59,321 nucleotides of DNA from Saccharomonospora sp. CUA-673 (GCF_001942305.1 NZ_MKKE01000021.1:1-59321); one strand, 5' to 3'. Positions 45,942-56,954 are shown, numbered from the stretch's first letter. Translations and numbers: made by a program. The notes: generated by a model not told the origin, from the letters alone.

Positions 45942-48300
45942 GTGGCTCTCGCGCTGTACCGCAAGTACCGGCCCTCGACCTTCGCGGAGGTCGTGGGGCA
46001 GGAGCACGTCACCGAACCGCTCCGCACCGCCCTCGCGGCCGGTCGGATCAACCACGCCTACCTGTTCTCGGGTCCGCGCGGCTGCGGCAAGACGTCCAGC
46101 GCACGCATCATGGCGCGCTCGCTCAACTGCGAGCAGGGCCCGACCGCCGACCCGTGCGGCGAGTGCGGCCCGTGCCGCGCGCTGGCCCCCGAAGGCCCCG
46201 GCAGTGTCGACGTCACCGAACTCGACGCCGCCAGCCACGGCGGTGTCGACGACGCCCGTGAGCTGCGCGACCGCGCCTTCTACGCACCCGCCGAGTCGCG
46301 GTACCGCGTGTTCATCATCGACGAGGCCCACATGGTCACGACGCAGGGTTTCAACGCCCTGCTGAAGATCGTCGAGGAGCCGCCGGAACACCTCATCTTC
46401 ATCTTCGCGACGACCGAGCCGGACAAGGTGCTCACGACGATCCGGTCGCGGACACACCACTACCCGTTCCGGCTCATCCCGCCGACGTCGATGCGCGAGC
46501 TGCTCGAGCGCAACGTGGCCGCGGAGGGCATCGCGGTCGAACCGGCCGTGTACCCCCTCGTCGTGCGCGCGGGCGGCGGATCGGCCCGTGACACGCAGTC
46601 CGTGCTGGACCAGCTGCTCGCCGGCGCCGGACCCGACGGCGTCACCTACGACCGCGCCGTCGCGCTCCTCGGCGTCACCGACTCCGCCCTGATCGACGCG
46701 ATGGTCGACGCCCTGGCCGCCGACGACCACCAGGGCGTGTTCGGCACCATCGACCAGCTCGCCGAGGCGGGCCACGACCCGCGCCGCTTCGCCAGCGACC
46801 TGCTCGACCGGTTCCGCGACCTCATCCTGCTCCGCTCGGTGCCCGACGCCGCGAGCCGCGGCATGGTCGCCGCGCCGGAGGAGGAACTCAACCGCATGGT
46901 CGCGCAGGCCGAGCGGGTCAGGCCCGGCACGCTCACCCGCTACGCCGAGCTGCTGCACGGCGGACTGCTCGAGATGCGCGGCGCCACCGCCCCGCGACTG
47001 CTGCTCGAACTCCTCGCCGCGCGCATGCTGCTGCCCGAGGTCGCCGACGACGAGGGCGCCGTGCTCCAGCGGGTCGAACGGCTCGAACGGCGGATGACCG
47101 CCGGTGGTGCGGCTCCGTCCGGTGGCGGTGCCGGTGCGGCTGGTGCTGATGCTGCCGCGCCGTACCGGAGCGGACGTTCGAGCGGCCCTCGCAGCGGACG
47201 CCCGAGGCAGCTCCGGGACTGGCGGCTGCTTCGGGTTCGGTGGCTGCTTCGGAGGCGACCGCGCCCGCCGGGGCGACGGCGCCCGCTGCTCCGGCCGCGG
47301 CGGCGAACGAGCCTGCCGCTGCCGAGTCGGCGAGTGCGGCCCCGGCTCCGGCGAACGCGGCTCCGGCGACTTCGGCTCCGGTGAATGCGGCTCCGCCGGC
47401 TGCCGAGGCGCAGCCGGCCGCGGCCGCAGCGGGGTCGGCGGCCGCCGACCCGCCGCCGGAGTCCGGTTCGGAGGGGTCGTCGAGTCAGCCGGGTGCGGTC
47501 GATGCGGCTGCGCTCCGGCAGTACTGGCCGCAGCTGCTCGGTGCGGTGCGCAAGGCCAGCCGCAGCACCGAGGCGATGCTGACCAACGCGACCGTGCACA
47601 GCGTCGAGGGCAACGGCGTGACGCTCACGCACACCGCCGAGCCGTTGGCGCGCAGGCTGTCGGAACCGCGGAATGCGGACTGCATCGCGGCCGCGTTGGG
47701 CGAGCTGCTCGGGGGGCAGTGGCAGGTCCGCTGTCTGCACACGAGTGCCGTCCAGGGGTCGGCCCCGGCGAAGGCGGCCGCACAGTCCGCGGCGCCGAGC
47801 GCACCGCCGAAGCCGCCGCAGAACGGCCCGACCGGCGCGGCGAATGCCGGATCCGCGAGTGCTGAGGCTCCCGCGCGGCCGGACCCGCAGCAGGCGCCGC
47901 CGCGACCGGCGTCGGAATCGGAGTCCCCGGCCGCGGGATCGGCCGGCGGAACCGCGTCGGCAGAGTCGTCGCAGTCGGCGCCGGAGCGTCCGGCGGGCCC
48001 GAAGGTGACGACGACGGAACCCGACATCCCGTTGCCGCCGGAACCCGAGGACGACGAGTACGGCGCCCCGGAAGCCGCACCCCCGAGGTCGGATGCAGCG
48101 GGCCCCGGTACGCCGGGGTCGTCGGCGGGCCCGGCTCAGTCAGGGTCATCGCACGCGGGCTCGGCACAGTCGGGCGGTACGCAGTCGGGAGGCGCGGAGT
48201 CGTCGCAGGCGAACCGGGCCCCGGCATCGACCCCGGACGACCCGGAAGCCCTGGCCGAACGCCTGCTCTCCGACCACCTGGCGCCCGCCCCATCGACTGA
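45942..48300 (+). CDS. dnaX: DNA polymerase III subunit gamma/tau (two frameshifts as given)
   Basis: About 786 residues from GTG 45942. The clamp-loader AAA+ part (residues 1-390) has AYLFSGPRGCGKTSSARIMA (Walker A), zinc cysteines in CEQGPTADPCGECGPCRAL, VFIIDEAHMVTTQGFNALLK (Walker B) and the sensor EEPPEHLIFIFATTEPDKVL. A long Ala/Pro-rich linker and a polymerase-binding domain follow (LRQYWPQLLGAVRKASRSTE, AMLTNATVHSVEGNGVTL). The frame breaks at 47162 (one G missing, restoring AAAPVPERTFERP) and at 48280-48281 (restoring the ending LLSDHLGARPID and TGA 48298-48300). With that stop it no longer overlaps the convergent amidase. Confidence 0.93.
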
Positions 48301-48310
48301 CCCGCCGCGG

Positions 48311-49171
48311 CTACCGGTCGAGGTAGCGGGTGATGCCTCGGGTGATGGCGTCGGCGTAGTGGGCGCGGCCCTCGGGGGAGGCCATGGCGCGGGCCTCGGC
48401 CGGGTTGCGCATGTTGCCGCATTCGACGAGGACGGCGGGCACGGTCGACAAATTCAGCCCCGCGAGGTCGTCGCGCGGATCGAACCCCTCGTCGGAGGCG
48501 ATGTAGTCGGCCACCGGCAGGCCGGCGTCGGTCATGCCCTCGGCCATCGCGTGGGCCAGGCGCACCGCGGGGCCGCGTTGGGCCTCGTTGAGCGGCGGGT
48601 CCGAGTAGATGACGTGGAAACCGCTCGCGGAGGGGGCGGTGCCGTCGGCGTGGATGGACACGACCGCGTCGGCGCCTGCGCGGTTGCCGATCGCCGCGCG
48701 TTCGTCGACGCACGGGCCGTAGCCCTCGTCGTCCTCACGGGTCAGCTCCACCCGCACGCCGCGCGCGGTCAACCGCTCGCGCACCTGCTCGGCGACGGCG
48801 AAGTTGAACGCGTGCTCGCCGTAGCCGTCGTCGGTGCTGGTGCCGGTGGAGTTGCACTGCTTGTGTTCGCCCCGCCCGTTGGGCACGCGACGTTCGATCT
48901 CGTCGAGGTGCTCGGCGTTGGCGCCGTTGTGCCCGGGGTCGAGCACGACGAGCGGCGGACCGTCGTCCCGTGAGCCACCGTCACCCCCGCGGTGTTCCCC
49001 GCCGCGTTCGGCGGGCGATGCCCCGTTCGGGGGAGGTGTCGACGGCGCCGGGTCGGCGGTCGAGCACGACGCGAGGAGGATTCCTGCGCACAGCGCTGCC
49101 GCGACCCGTCGCGCGTGCGCGCGCAGCCGCGGCAGCGAATCGGAACCCCCCGAACCTCGCACGGCTTCCAC
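48311..49171 (-). CDS. N-acetylmuramoyl-L-alanine amidase (Rv3717-like lipoprotein)
   Basis: A 286-residue amidase_3 protein that cuts the amide between MurNAc and the stem peptide. The zinc and catalytic residues are present: VVLDPGHNGANAEHLDEIE (His, Glu), VVSIHADGTAPSASGFHVIY (His) and AVLVECGNMRNPAEARAMAS (Glu). The N-terminus has a basic region, a hydrophobic stretch and a lipobox (LLASC, Cys about residue 36), so it is probably anchored outside the membrane. The mycobacterial homologue Rv3717 occupies the same place between dnaX and ybaB/recR. The start is a GTG at 49171. Confidence 0.9.
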   Translation of the reverse strand: MEAVRGSGGSDSLPRLRAHARRVAAALCAGILLASCSTADPAPSTPPPNGASPAERGGEHRGGDGGSRDDGPPLVVLDPGHNGANAEHLDEIERRVPNGRGEHKQCNSTGTSTDDGYGEHAFNFAVAEQVRERLTARGVRVELTREDDEGYGPCVDERAAIGNRAGADAVVSIHADGTAPSASGFHVIYSDPPLNEAQRGPAVRLAHAMAEGMTDAGLPVADYIASDEGFDPRDDLAGLNLSTVPAVLVECGNMRNPAEARAMASPEGRAHYADAITRGITRYLDR

Positions 49172-49239
49172 GGTGCCACACCCGGGGCGACTAGGCTGGT
49201 CGGCACAGCTACCCCAGCGACGAGATCGGATCGACCATC

Positions 49240-49605
49240 ATGGCGCAGCCCGGCGGCGGAATGCCCGACATGCAGCAGATCCTGCAGCAGGCCCAGCAGA
49301 TGCAGCAGCAGATGATGGAGGCCCAGCAGGAGATCGCGCAGGCGGAGGTCACCGGCACGGCAGGCGGTGGCATGGTCACCGCCACGGTCAGCGGTGAGCT
49401 CGAGCTCAAGAAGCTCGACATCGACCCCAAGATCGTGGACCCCGAGGACGTCGAGACGCTGTCCGACCTGGTCGTCGCGGCCGTGCGCGACGCGACGAGC
49501 AACGCGCAGCAGTTGCAGCAGGAGAAGCTGGGCCCGATCGCGGGCGGACTCGGCGGCGGTGAGGGTCTGCCCGGCATGGGCAACCTCGGTCTGCCCGGAA
49601 TGTAA
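49240..49605 (+). CDS. YbaB/EbfC family nucleoid-associated protein
   Basis: A 121-residue DNA-binding protein from ATG 49240. It has a Gln/Met-rich helix ([20 protein letters not shown]), the central sheet ([20 protein letters not shown]) and the second helix ([20 protein letters not shown]), with a Gly/Leu-rich tail. YbaB dimers bind DNA as pincers and are almost always next to recR. It lies 2 bp upstream of recR. Confidence 0.93.
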   Translation: MAQPGGGMPDMQQILQQAQQMQQQMMEAQQEIAQAEVTGTAGGGMVTATVSGELELKKLDIDPKIVDPEDVETLSDLVVAAVRDATSNAQQLQQEKLGPIAGGLGGGEGLPGMGNLGLPGM

Positions 49606-49607
49606 GC

Positions 49608-50204
49608 GTGTACGAAGGTGTCGTTCAGGACCTGATCGACGAGCTGGGCAGGCTCCCCGGCGTCGGTCCGAAGAGCGCGCAGCGCATCGCCTTCCACCTG
49701 CTGGCCTCCGATCCGCAGGACATCGGCAGGCTGCGTGAGGTGCTGGGCAAGGTCGCCGAAGGGGTCCGCTTCTGCGAGGTCTGCGGCAACGTCTCCGAGG
49801 CGGAGCGGTGCCGGATCTGCAACGACGTCCGCCGCGACGTGTCGTTGATCTGCGTCGTCGAGGAACCCAAGGACGTGCTCGCGGTGGAACGCACCCGCGA
49901 GTTCCGCGGCCGTTACCACGTGCTGGGCGGTGCGCTCGACCCGCTGTCCGGGATCGGCCCCGACCAGCTGCGTATCAAGGACCTGCTGACGCGGATCGGT
50001 GCCGAGGAGATCACCGAGGTCATCATCGCGACCGACCCGAACACCGAGGGCGAGGCCACCGCGACGTACCTGGTGCGGATGCTGCGCGACTTCCCCGGGC
50101 TCAACGTCACGCGCCTGGCCTCCGGTCTGCCCATGGGCGGCGACCTCGAGTTCGCCGACGAGCTCACCCTCGGCCGCGCGTTGTCGGGCCGCCGCACGCT
50201 GTAA
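49608..50204 (+). CDS. recR: Recombination mediator protein RecR
   Basis: A 198-residue RecFOR-pathway protein that helps load RecA on single-stranded gaps. The parts are in order: helix-hairpin-helix ([20 protein letters not shown]), a four-cysteine zinc finger ([19 protein letters not shown]), a Toprim domain ([40 protein letters not shown]) and a Walker-B-like end ([20 protein letters not shown]). It starts at GTG 49608. Confidence 0.95.
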   Translation: MYEGVVQDLIDELGRLPGVGPKSAQRIAFHLLASDPQDIGRLREVLGKVAEGVRFCEVCGNVSEAERCRICNDVRRDVSLICVVEEPKDVLAVERTREFRGRYHVLGGALDPLSGIGPDQLRIKDLLTRIGAEEITEVIIATDPNTEGEATATYLVRMLRDFPGLNVTRLASGLPMGGDLEFADELTLGRALSGRRTL

Positions 50205-50209
50205 GCGCG

Positions 50210-50845
50210 GTGCCGGACGTGTCTCCCGGTGCCGCAGTGTTTTCCGGTGGCTCAGTGTCTCCCGAGCACGCGGCGTTCGCGGCGGAGGTGGCGACGCGGC
50301 TGTCGGCTGCGGCGCCGCGACTCGGCGCGGTCCGGTTGCTCGCGATCGACGGCCGGTCCGGCGCGGGCAAGACCCGACTGGCGGCCGAGATCGTCGACGT
50401 GTTGACAGCTCGCCATGTCGACACGGCATTGGTGAGCACGGACGACTTCGCGACGTGGGACGAGCCCGTGTCGTGGTGGCCGCGGCTCGCCACCGGCGTG
50501 CTGACCCCGCTCGCCGCCGGCCGGCCGGGTCGCTACCGGCGTACCGAATGGGCGCCCGACGGCCGGCCGCACCTGGGCGCGTGGGTGGACGTTCCCGTGC
50601 CCGACGTGCTCGTGCTCGAAGGGGTCTCCGCCGGCCGCCGGTCGGTCCGCGACGTCGTCTCGCTGCTGTGCTGGCTCGAGGTCGGCGACCCGCGCGTGCG
50701 TCTCGAACGCGCCGTGGCGCGCGACGGGGAATGGTCCAGACCGCACCTGAGGCGATGGCAGCGGTTCGAATCCGGGTGGTTCGCGGTCGACGAACCGTGG
50801 AAGGCGGCACATCTTTCGTACTCGGCCGAACGGCCTAATCGCTGA
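50210..50845 (+). CDS. P-loop NTPase of the uridine/pantothenate kinase-like group
   Basis: A 211-residue protein from GTG 50210, 5 bp after recR. The P-loop is LLAIDGRSGAGKTRLAAEIV. The metal/substrate Asp comes in STDDFATWDEPVSWWPRL, and the second strand is DVLVLEGVSAGRRSVRDVV. Arginines near the end (RVRLERAVARDGEWSRPHLR) fit a lid. This plan matches uridine kinase-like proteins of actinobacteria, which phosphorylate nucleosides or other small alcohols; the substrate is not known. It is probably co-transcribed with ybaB-recR. Confidence 0.8.
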   Translation: MPDVSPGAAVFSGGSVSPEHAAFAAEVATRLSAAAPRLGAVRLLAIDGRSGAGKTRLAAEIVDVLTARHVDTALVSTDDFATWDEPVSWWPRLATGVLTPLAAGRPGRYRRTEWAPDGRPHLGAWVDVPVPDVLVLEGVSAGRRSVRDVVSLLCWLEVGDPRVRLERAVARDGEWSRPHLRRWQRFESGWFAVDEPWKAAHLSYSAERPNR

Positions 50846-51050
50846 GACAAAAGTGTGCGAATCCTCGGGGATTTGGACCCGGTCAGTTCTGGGGATGCGA
50901 TTCTGCACCGTTGGTTCCGGCGCGGTTTTTCGGTCAAGTATCCCGATCGTAACCTCAACCACTTAAGGAAACGGCCACCGAGCGCTAAGGTCTGCCTCCA
51001 TCTGCGCCCACCTGGGCGTCACCGAACTGATCTTTTCAAGGAGTGCGAAC

Positions 51051-52712
51051 ATGCTCCACTCGCGAGTGCCTCGCATGCGCCGCCTCGCCCTGATCGGGCT
51101 GGCAGGCGCGCTGGTGCTGTCGGCCTGTGCCTCGGAACGCGACCAGGCGCCGGTGATGCGGACACGTTGGTCTTCGGCGCGGCAGGTGCGCCGAAGAACT
51201 TCGACCCCGCGTTCAACGAGGACGGAGAATCGTTCCGACCGATCCGGCAGATGTACGAGACGCTCGTGGCGTACAAGCCGGGCAGCGCCGATCTGGAACC
51301 TGGCCTCGCCACCGAGTGGGAGCCCAGCAACGACGGCAAGACCTGGACGTTCACCCTCCGCGAGGGCGTGAAGTTCCACGACGGCACCGATTTCAACGCC
51401 GAGGCCGTCTGCTTCAACTTCGATCGCTGGTACAACATGCCGGGCGCGCGGCGCAGAGCCAGATGATCTACTACGGCGACGTCTTCGAGGCTTCGCCAAC
51501 AACGAGGGCGCGGCCACCGGCGACCCGGTGTACGACTCGTGCGAGGCGACCGACGAGCACACCGCCGTCCTCAACCTCACCAAGGCCAAGGGTGCGTTCC
51601 CCGACGCGTTCGGCCTGACGTCGCTGTCGATCGCCAGCCCGCAGGCCCTGCAGGAGCACAACGCCGACGAGGTCACCCAGAGCGGCGGCTCGTTCGACTA
51701 CCCCGCATTCGCCGACGAACACCCCACGGGCACCGGGCCGTACGAGTTCGAGTCCTACGACCGTTCGGCGAACACGGTCACGCTCGTGCGTAACGACGAC
51801 TACTGGGGTGACCAGGCCCAGATGGAGCGGATCGTCTTCCGCATCATCGAGGACGAGAACACGCGTAAGCAGGACATGATCTCCGGCCAGATCGACGGCT
51901 ACGACCTGCCGAATCCCGGTGACTACCAGGAATTGCGGGACTCCGGCGCGCAGGTGATGGTGCGGCCGACGTTCAACATTCTGTACCTGGGCATCAACCA
52001 GGAGAACACGCCGGAACTCGAGGATGTGCGTGTCCGCAAGGCCATCGACCACGCCATCAACAAGGAACAGCTCGCGCAGAACCAGATGCCCGAGGGCGCC
52101 ACGGCACGCGATCAGTTCCTGCCGGAGGAGACCGACGGCTACACCGACGACGTCGAGACGCGTGAGTACGACGTCGAGGAGGCCAAGCGGCTCCTGGCAG
52201 AGGCGGGCGCCGAGGACCTGACGCTCGAGTTCTACGTGCCCACCGAGGTCAGCCGGCCGTACATGCCGAGCCCGGTCGACATCGCGGGTGCCGTGTCCGA
52301 CGACCTGAAGGCCGTGGGCATCGACGTCGAGATGCGCCAGCGCCCGTGGAACGGCGGATTCCTCGACGACGTCCAGCAGGCCGGCGAGCACGACCTGCAC
52401 CTGCTCGGCTGGACCGGCGACTACGGCGACGCCGGCAACTTCATCGGCACGTTCTTCGGCCGGTACAAGGCCGAGTTCGGCTTCAACAACCAGGAGATCT
52501 TCTCGGCACTGTCCGAAGCAGACTCCAAGGTCGACGACGAGGAGCAGAAGCAGGCCTACGAGGAGGCGTCGGTGAAGATCTCCGAGTACGTGCCCGCGGT
52601 GCCGTTGACCTCGTCCCCGCCGGCGATCGTCGTGGGCGCCGACATCCAGGGTCTCGTTCCGAGCCCGCTGACCGACGAGCGGTTCGCTACGGTCCACAAG
52701 GGCGAGAGCTGA
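51051..52712 (+). CDS. ABC transporter substrate-binding protein, family 5 (three frameshifts as given)
   Basis: About 554 residues from ATG 51051 (AAGGAG 8 bp before). A lipoprotein signal with lipobox (GLAGALVLSAC) anchors it outside the membrane. The SBP_bac_5 fold is shown by NFDPAFNEDGESFRPIRQMY, WTFTLREGVKFHDGTDFNAE, DEHPTGTGPYEFESYDRSAN and DVRVRKAIDHAINKEQLAQ. It captures peptides, or possibly nickel or sugars, for the transporter downstream. Frames join if one G is added at 51152-51153, 51450-51451 and 51489-51490, each restoring GGG. A strong hairpin lies between it and the permease genes. Confidence 0.9.
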
Positions 52713-52728
52713 CGCTCGGCCGTCATCG

Positions 52729-52764
52729 GCCCGGGAGGCGGCGCTGCGGCGCCGTCTCCCGGGC
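52729..52764 (+). terminator. Strong stem-loop between the binding-protein and permease genes
   Basis: GCCCGGGAGGCGGCGC at 52729-52744 pairs with GCGCCGTCTCCCGGGC at 52749-52764 with one G-T pair and a 4-nt loop. Within an ABC operon such a hairpin usually lets part of the transcripts end or protects the binding-protein message, so that protein is made in excess. Confidence 0.75.
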
Positions 52765-52789
52765 TCCCCTGGGAAAAGGCACGTAATTC

Positions 52790-53794
52790 ATGCTCAGGTT
52801 CACCGTGCGTCGGTTGCTCCAGGCCATTCCGACGCTGTTCGTACTGTCCGTGCTGGTCTTCGCGTGGCTGCGGATGCTGCCCGGCGGGCCGGCGTCGGCG
52901 TTGCTCGGCGACCGCGCGACCCCCGAGCGCATCGCGCAGCTGAACGCGGTGCTGGGACTGGACGATCCGATCTTCGTCCAGTACTTCCGTTTCCTCGGCC
53001 GGGTGCTCACCGGCGACTTCGGCAACTCCCTGATCACCAGCGAACCGGTGATGCAGGAGATCGCGCGGGCTTTCCCGGCGACGTTGGAGCTGTCGGCCGC
53101 GGCGATGTTCCTGGCGGTGCTGTTCGGCATCCCGATGGGCTACGTCGCTGCGCGGTTCCGGGGCCGGTTCCTCGACAACGCCACCGTCATCACCACGCTG
53201 GTGGGCGTCGCGGTGCCGGTGTTCTTCCTCGGCTTCCTGCTCAAGTACGTCTTCGCGCAGGAGCTCGGCGTGCTGCCGCCGTCGGGCAGGCAGGACGTGC
53301 TGATCGACGCCACGCGCGTCACCGGCATCGCCACTCTCGACGGGATGCTGACCGGCGAGTTCGACGCCACGTGGGATGCGATCCTGCATCTGATCCTGCC
53401 GTCGGTGGCGCTGGCGAGCATCCCGTTCGCCGTGATCGTGCGGATCACGCGGGCGTCCGTGTTGGACGTGCAGAGCGAGGACTTCGTCCGCACGGCCGAT
53501 TCGAAGGGCCTGACCACGAAGGTCGTGCGCAAGCGGCACGTGCTCCGGAACGCGCTGCTGCCGGTGTCGACGACGATCGGCCTGCAGACCGGTCTGCTGA
53601 TGTCGGGTGCGGTGCTGACGGAGAAGGTGTTCGCGTGGGGCGGGCTCGGCACGCTGCTCGAACAGGCCATCCAGCAACGTGACTATCCACGGCTGCAAGG
53701 TCTGATCCTGCTGTTCGCGGGTGTCTTCGTGCTGGTCAACCTGCTGGTCGACATTTCGTACGCAATCATCGACCCGAGGGTGCGTGTGCGATGA
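52790..53794 (+). CDS. Dipeptide/oligopeptide ABC transporter permease (DppB/OppB type)
   Basis: A 334-residue membrane protein from ATG 52790 with six helices. It opens with the DppB-type MLRFTVRRLLQAIPTLFVLS helix and WLRMLPGGPASALLG. The coupling motif is SEDFVRTADSKGLTTKVVRK (the EAA loop), ending ALLPVSTTIGLQTGLLMSGA and VLTEKVFAWGGLGTLLEQAI. The stop overlaps the next permease gene in ATGA. It forms the channel together with the DppC-type subunit. Confidence 0.93.
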   Translation: MLRFTVRRLLQAIPTLFVLSVLVFAWLRMLPGGPASALLGDRATPERIAQLNAVLGLDDPIFVQYFRFLGRVLTGDFGNSLITSEPVMQEIARAFPATLELSAAAMFLAVLFGIPMGYVAARFRGRFLDNATVITTLVGVAVPVFFLGFLLKYVFAQELGVLPPSGRQDVLIDATRVTGIATLDGMLTGEFDATWDAILHLILPSVALASIPFAVIVRITRASVLDVQSEDFVRTADSKGLTTKVVRKRHVLRNALLPVSTTIGLQTGLLMSGAVLTEKVFAWGGLGTLLEQAIQQRDYPRLQGLILLFAGVFVLVNLLVDISYAIIDPRVRVR

Positions 53795-54711
53795 GCATTC
53801 TTTCCACCCGGAGGGCCGACCGGATCGACGCCCTCGCCGAGGGCGGCACCAGCCTGGCGATGGACGCGCTGCGGCGCACGTTCCGCAGTCCGGTCGCGAT
53901 CGTCGGCCTCGTCATCGTGTCGCTGTTCGTGGTCCTCGCGGCGATCGCGCCGTTCGTCGCGCCGAAGGACCCCTACGTCCCGTATCCCGAGCTCCAGGCG
54001 GAGCTGACGCCGTCGCACATCCCCGGTCCGATGCCCGGCTTCCTGCTGGGCAGCGATCAGAACGGGTACGACTTCTTCTCGCGGCTTCTCGTCGGCGCAC
54101 AGCAGACGTTGTTCGTCGGCGTGTTCGCGACGTTGATCGGCGTCGCGATCGGCATGATCATCGGCGGGTTGGCCGGTGCGTTCGGTGGTTGGGTCGACGC
54201 CGTCCTCATGCGGCTGACCGACATCATGCTGTCGATTCCGTCGCTGCTGCTGGCGATCTCGATCGCGGCGCTGCTGCCGGGCAGCCAGTGGACGGTGATC
54301 ATCGCCGTCGCGATGATCGGCGTCCCGGTGTTCGCCCGGCTGTTGCGCGGATCGATGATGGCGCAACGCAACAGCGACCACGTGCTCGCCGCGACCGCGC
54401 TGGGCGTCAAACGGCGGACGATCGTGTTCCGGCACATGCTGCCGAACTCGATCGGTCCGGTGATCGTGCAGGCCACGTTGACGCTGGCCACGGCGATCAT
54501 CGACGCGGCGGCGCTGTCGTTCCTCGGCCTCGGCGACTCGGACTGGCGGCGCGCCGAATGGGGTCTGATGCTCGGCAACGCGCAGGACCTGTTGGCGGTC
54601 AAGCCGTCGCTGGCGTTCTACCCGGCGATCGCGATCATCGTCGTGGCGCTCGGCTTCACTCTGCTCGGCGAGTCGATGCGGGAATCGCTCGACCCGAAGA
54701 ACAGGCGGTAA
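53791..54711 (+). CDS. Dipeptide/oligopeptide ABC transporter permease (DppC/OppC type)
   Basis: A 306-residue protein from ATG 53791. The N-terminal helix ([20 protein letters not shown]) is followed by the long external loop with [20 protein letters not shown], the family signature. The permease core has the EAA loop [20 protein letters not shown] and [20 protein letters not shown]. The last helix is [20 protein letters not shown]. It is translationally coupled to the DppB-type gene. Confidence 0.93.
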   Translation: MSILSTRRADRIDALAEGGTSLAMDALRRTFRSPVAIVGLVIVSLFVVLAAIAPFVAPKDPYVPYPELQAELTPSHIPGPMPGFLLGSDQNGYDFFSRLLVGAQQTLFVGVFATLIGVAIGMIIGGLAGAFGGWVDAVLMRLTDIMLSIPSLLLAISIAALLPGSQWTVIIAVAMIGVPVFARLLRGSMMAQRNSDHVLAATALGVKRRTIVFRHMLPNSIGPVIVQATLTLATAIIDAAALSFLGLGDSDWRRAEWGLMLGNAQDLLAVKPSLAFYPAIAIIVVALGFTLLGESMRESLDPKNRR

Positions 54712-54716
54712 GGGCA

Positions 54717-55715
54717 ATGGCACTACTCGACGTCCGCGACCTCAGCGTCGTGTTCAAGCGCAAGGGAACCCGCCCGTTCACCGCCGTCGACGGCGTCAGC
54801 TTCTCGGTGGAGCCGGGACAGACGGTGGGGCTGGTCGGCGAATCGGGCAGCGGGAAGTCGGTGACCTCGCTGGCGATCATGGGCCTGCTGCCGAAAAGGG
54901 GAGCGCAGGTCACGGGGTCGGTCACGTTCGAGGACACGGAGTTGCTCACCCTGTCCGACCGGCAGCTGCGCGACCGGCGGGGGCGGGACCTGGGCATGGT
55001 GTTCCAGGACCCGCTGTCGTCGCTGAACCCGGTGATCACCATCGGGCTGCAGATCGCGGAGGTGCTGGAACGGCACCGCGGGATGTCGCGCAAGGAGGCG
55101 CGTTCCGAGGCGGTCGAACTGCTCGGCCACGTCGGCCTGCCCGATCCGCAGCGCAGGCTCGGCGAGTATCCGCATCAGCTGTCGGGCGGGATGCGCCAGC
55201 GTGTGCTCATCGCGATCGCGCTGGCCTGCCGGCCGAGACTGCTCATCGCCGACGAGCCGACGACCGCCCTCGACGTCACGATCCAGGCGCAGATCCTGTC
55301 GTTGCTGTCGGAGCTGGTGTCCGAAACGGACACCGCACTGATCATGATCACGCACGATCTCGGCGTCGTGGCGGGCCTGTGCGACGAGGTCAACGTCATG
55401 TACGGCGGGCGGATCGTGGAACGCGCGGAACGGCACGCGCTGTTCAGCGGCGCGCGGCATCCGTACACGCACGGACTGCTGGAATCCATCCCGCGGCTCG
55501 ACTCGCCGCGTGGGGAGGCGCTCACGCCGATCAAGGGCTCGGTGTCCGACAACATCGCGTGGGCCGACGGCTGTGCGTTCGCGCCGCGGTGTCCGAACGC
55601 GACGGACGCGTGCTGGAGCGATCCGCCGTCGCTGGTCGAGGATCGCGGAGGCATGCTGCGGTGTCACAACCCGGTCGAATCGAGCGACGACGCGGTGCCG
55701 GAGGGAGCGCGGTGA
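54717..55715 (+). CDS. Dipeptide/oligopeptide ABC transporter ATP-binding protein (DppD/OppD type)
   Basis: A 332-residue ATPase from ATG 54717, 5 bp after the permease stop. Walker A is [20 protein letters not shown]. The Q-loop is [13 protein letters not shown], the ABC signature [20 protein letters not shown], Walker [21 protein letters not shown] and the switch His [12 protein letters not shown]. The C-terminal extension has the oligopeptide-type cysteine group [18 protein letters not shown]. It is co-translated with the DppF-type gene (GTGA overlap). Confidence 0.94.
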   Translation: MALLDVRDLSVVFKRKGTRPFTAVDGVSFSVEPGQTVGLVGESGSGKSVTSLAIMGLLPKRGAQVTGSVTFEDTELLTLSDRQLRDRRGRDLGMVFQDPLSSLNPVITIGLQIAEVLERHRGMSRKEARSEAVELLGHVGLPDPQRRLGEYPHQLSGGMRQRVLIAIALACRPRLLIADEPTTALDVTIQAQILSLLSELVSETDTALIMITHDLGVVAGLCDEVNVMYGGRIVERAERHALFSGARHPYTHGLLESIPRLDSPRGEALTPIKGSVSDNIAWADGCAFAPRCPNATDACWSDPPSLVEDRGGMLRCHNPVESSDDAVPEGAR

Positions 55716-56734
55716 GTTCCGAAGAGGTGCTCGTGACCGTCGAGGGTCTCGAGGTGCATTTCCCCATCAAGCGGGGCATCGTGCTGGAACGGACCGTCGG
55801 GCACGTCTACGCCGTCGACGGGGTGGACCTGACGATCCGGCGCGGCGAGACGTACGGCCTGGTAGGGGAGTCGGGCTGCGGCAAGACGACGCTCGGCCGG
55901 GGCCTGCTGCGGCTGGTGGAGCCGACCGGCGGACGGGTCGTGTTCGACGACACCGACGTGTCGGCGCTCAAGGGCGAGACGTTGCGCAAGGCGCGCCGGC
56001 GGATGCAGATGATCTTCCAGGATCCGCTGTCGAGTTTGGACCCGCGCCAGTCCGTGGAGTCGATCATCGTCGAGGGCATGCGCGCGCACGGGCTCGACTC
56101 CGGCAAGGAGTCGACGCGGGCGCGGCTGGTGGAACTGCTCGACGCCGTCGGCCTGTCGGAGAGCGCGCTGCACAAGTATCCGCACGAGTTCTCGGGCGGG
56201 CAGCGGCAGCGGATCGGCATCGCACGGGCACTGGCGGTGGAGCCGGACCTGATCGTGGCGGACGAACCGGTGTCGGCGTTGGACGTGTCGGTGCAGGCGC
56301 AGGTGCTGAACCTGTTGGAACAGCTGCAGGACCGGCTCGGGTTGACGTACCTGGTGATCGCGCACGACCTCGCCGTGGTGCGGCACATCTCGGACCGCAT
56401 CGGCGTGATGTACCTGGGCTCGCTGGTGGAGGAGGCCACGTCGGACGCGCTGTACGCCGAGCCGCAGCACCCGTACACGAAGGCGCTGCTGTCGGCGATC
56501 CCGGTGCCCGACCCGGCGGTGGAGGACGCGCGCGAGCAGATCCTGCTCACCGGCGACCTGCCGTCACCCGCCGACCCGCCGACCGGCTGCCGGTTCCACA
56601 CGCGGTGCCCGTGGAAGCAGGACACCTTGTGCGCCACCGAGCGCCCCGAGCTCCGCGACCTCGGCAACGGCCACCGCGTCGCCTGCCACTACGCCGAAGA
56701 CATCCAATCCGGCGCCATCCCGCCCAACCAGTAG
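55712..56734 (+). CDS. Dipeptide/oligopeptide ABC transporter ATP-binding protein (DppF/OppF type)
   Basis: A 340-residue second ATPase from GTG 55712. Walker A is [20 protein letters not shown], the Q-loop [20 protein letters not shown], the signature [20 protein letters not shown], Walker [21 protein letters not shown], and the switch [16 protein letters not shown]. The tail has the oligopeptide cysteine group [20 protein letters not shown]. It closes the five-gene import operon. A palindromic element begins 2 bp after its stop. Confidence 0.94.
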   Translation: MSSEEVLVTVEGLEVHFPIKRGIVLERTVGHVYAVDGVDLTIRRGETYGLVGESGCGKTTLGRGLLRLVEPTGGRVVFDDTDVSALKGETLRKARRRMQMIFQDPLSSLDPRQSVESIIVEGMRAHGLDSGKESTRARLVELLDAVGLSESALHKYPHEFSGGQRQRIGIARALAVEPDLIVADEPVSALDVSVQAQVLNLLEQLQDRLGLTYLVIAHDLAVVRHISDRIGVMYLGSLVEEATSDALYAEPQHPYTKALLSAIPVPDPAVEDAREQILLTGDLPSPADPPTGCRFHTRCPWKQDTLCATERPELRDLGNGHRVACHYAEDIQSGAIPPNQ

Positions 56735-56735
56735 T

Positions 56736-56837
56736 GCCCCCGAGGGCCCTTTGGTCGCGTGGAATCGGGCACTGTCGCGCGTCAGCGCGTCCGGTTGGGT
56801 GGTGGTGGGAGACGGGCGGGAGCGACCATGGGGCCCT
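56736..56837. repeat. Palindromic element A4 (long form)
   Basis: The left arm GCCCCCGAGGGCCCTTTGGT starts at 56736. The right arm GCGACCATGGGGCCCT ends at 56837 and pairs with AGGGCCCTTTGGTCGC at 56743-56758 with two mismatches. The outer part of the right arm has decayed. The core shares GTCGCGCGTCAGCGCGTCC and GGGAG with element A2. It lies right after the DppF-type stop. Confidence 0.8.
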
Positions 56838-56873
56838 TCACGCTGACATGCGGAAGGTGCTGGTCAGAGCCCC

Positions 56874-56939
56874 CTACTGTACTTCCAGCAGGGTTCCTGC
56901 TAGACCGTGAGCAGGGTCCGTACTGAACCTCGAGCAGCT
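56874..56939. repeat. Three degenerate 22-bp repeats
   Basis: Units start at 56874, 56896 and 56918. They share a pattern such as GTACTGAACCTCGAGCAG or TAGACCGTGAGCAGGGT. They lie between palindromic elements A4 and A5. This repeat type occurs nowhere else in the window. Confidence 0.55.
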
Positions 56940-56954
56940 TCACAACGCGGGGCG

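Noticed and set aside
45942..48300. Programmed -1 frameshift in dnaX, as in Escherichia coli
   Set aside because: The change of frame at 47162 is in the -1 direction, which is tempting, but there is no slippery A-rich heptamer or following hairpin. It lies in a GC-rich linker, and the other frame breaks in the window are of the same kind. A single missing G is the simpler explanation.
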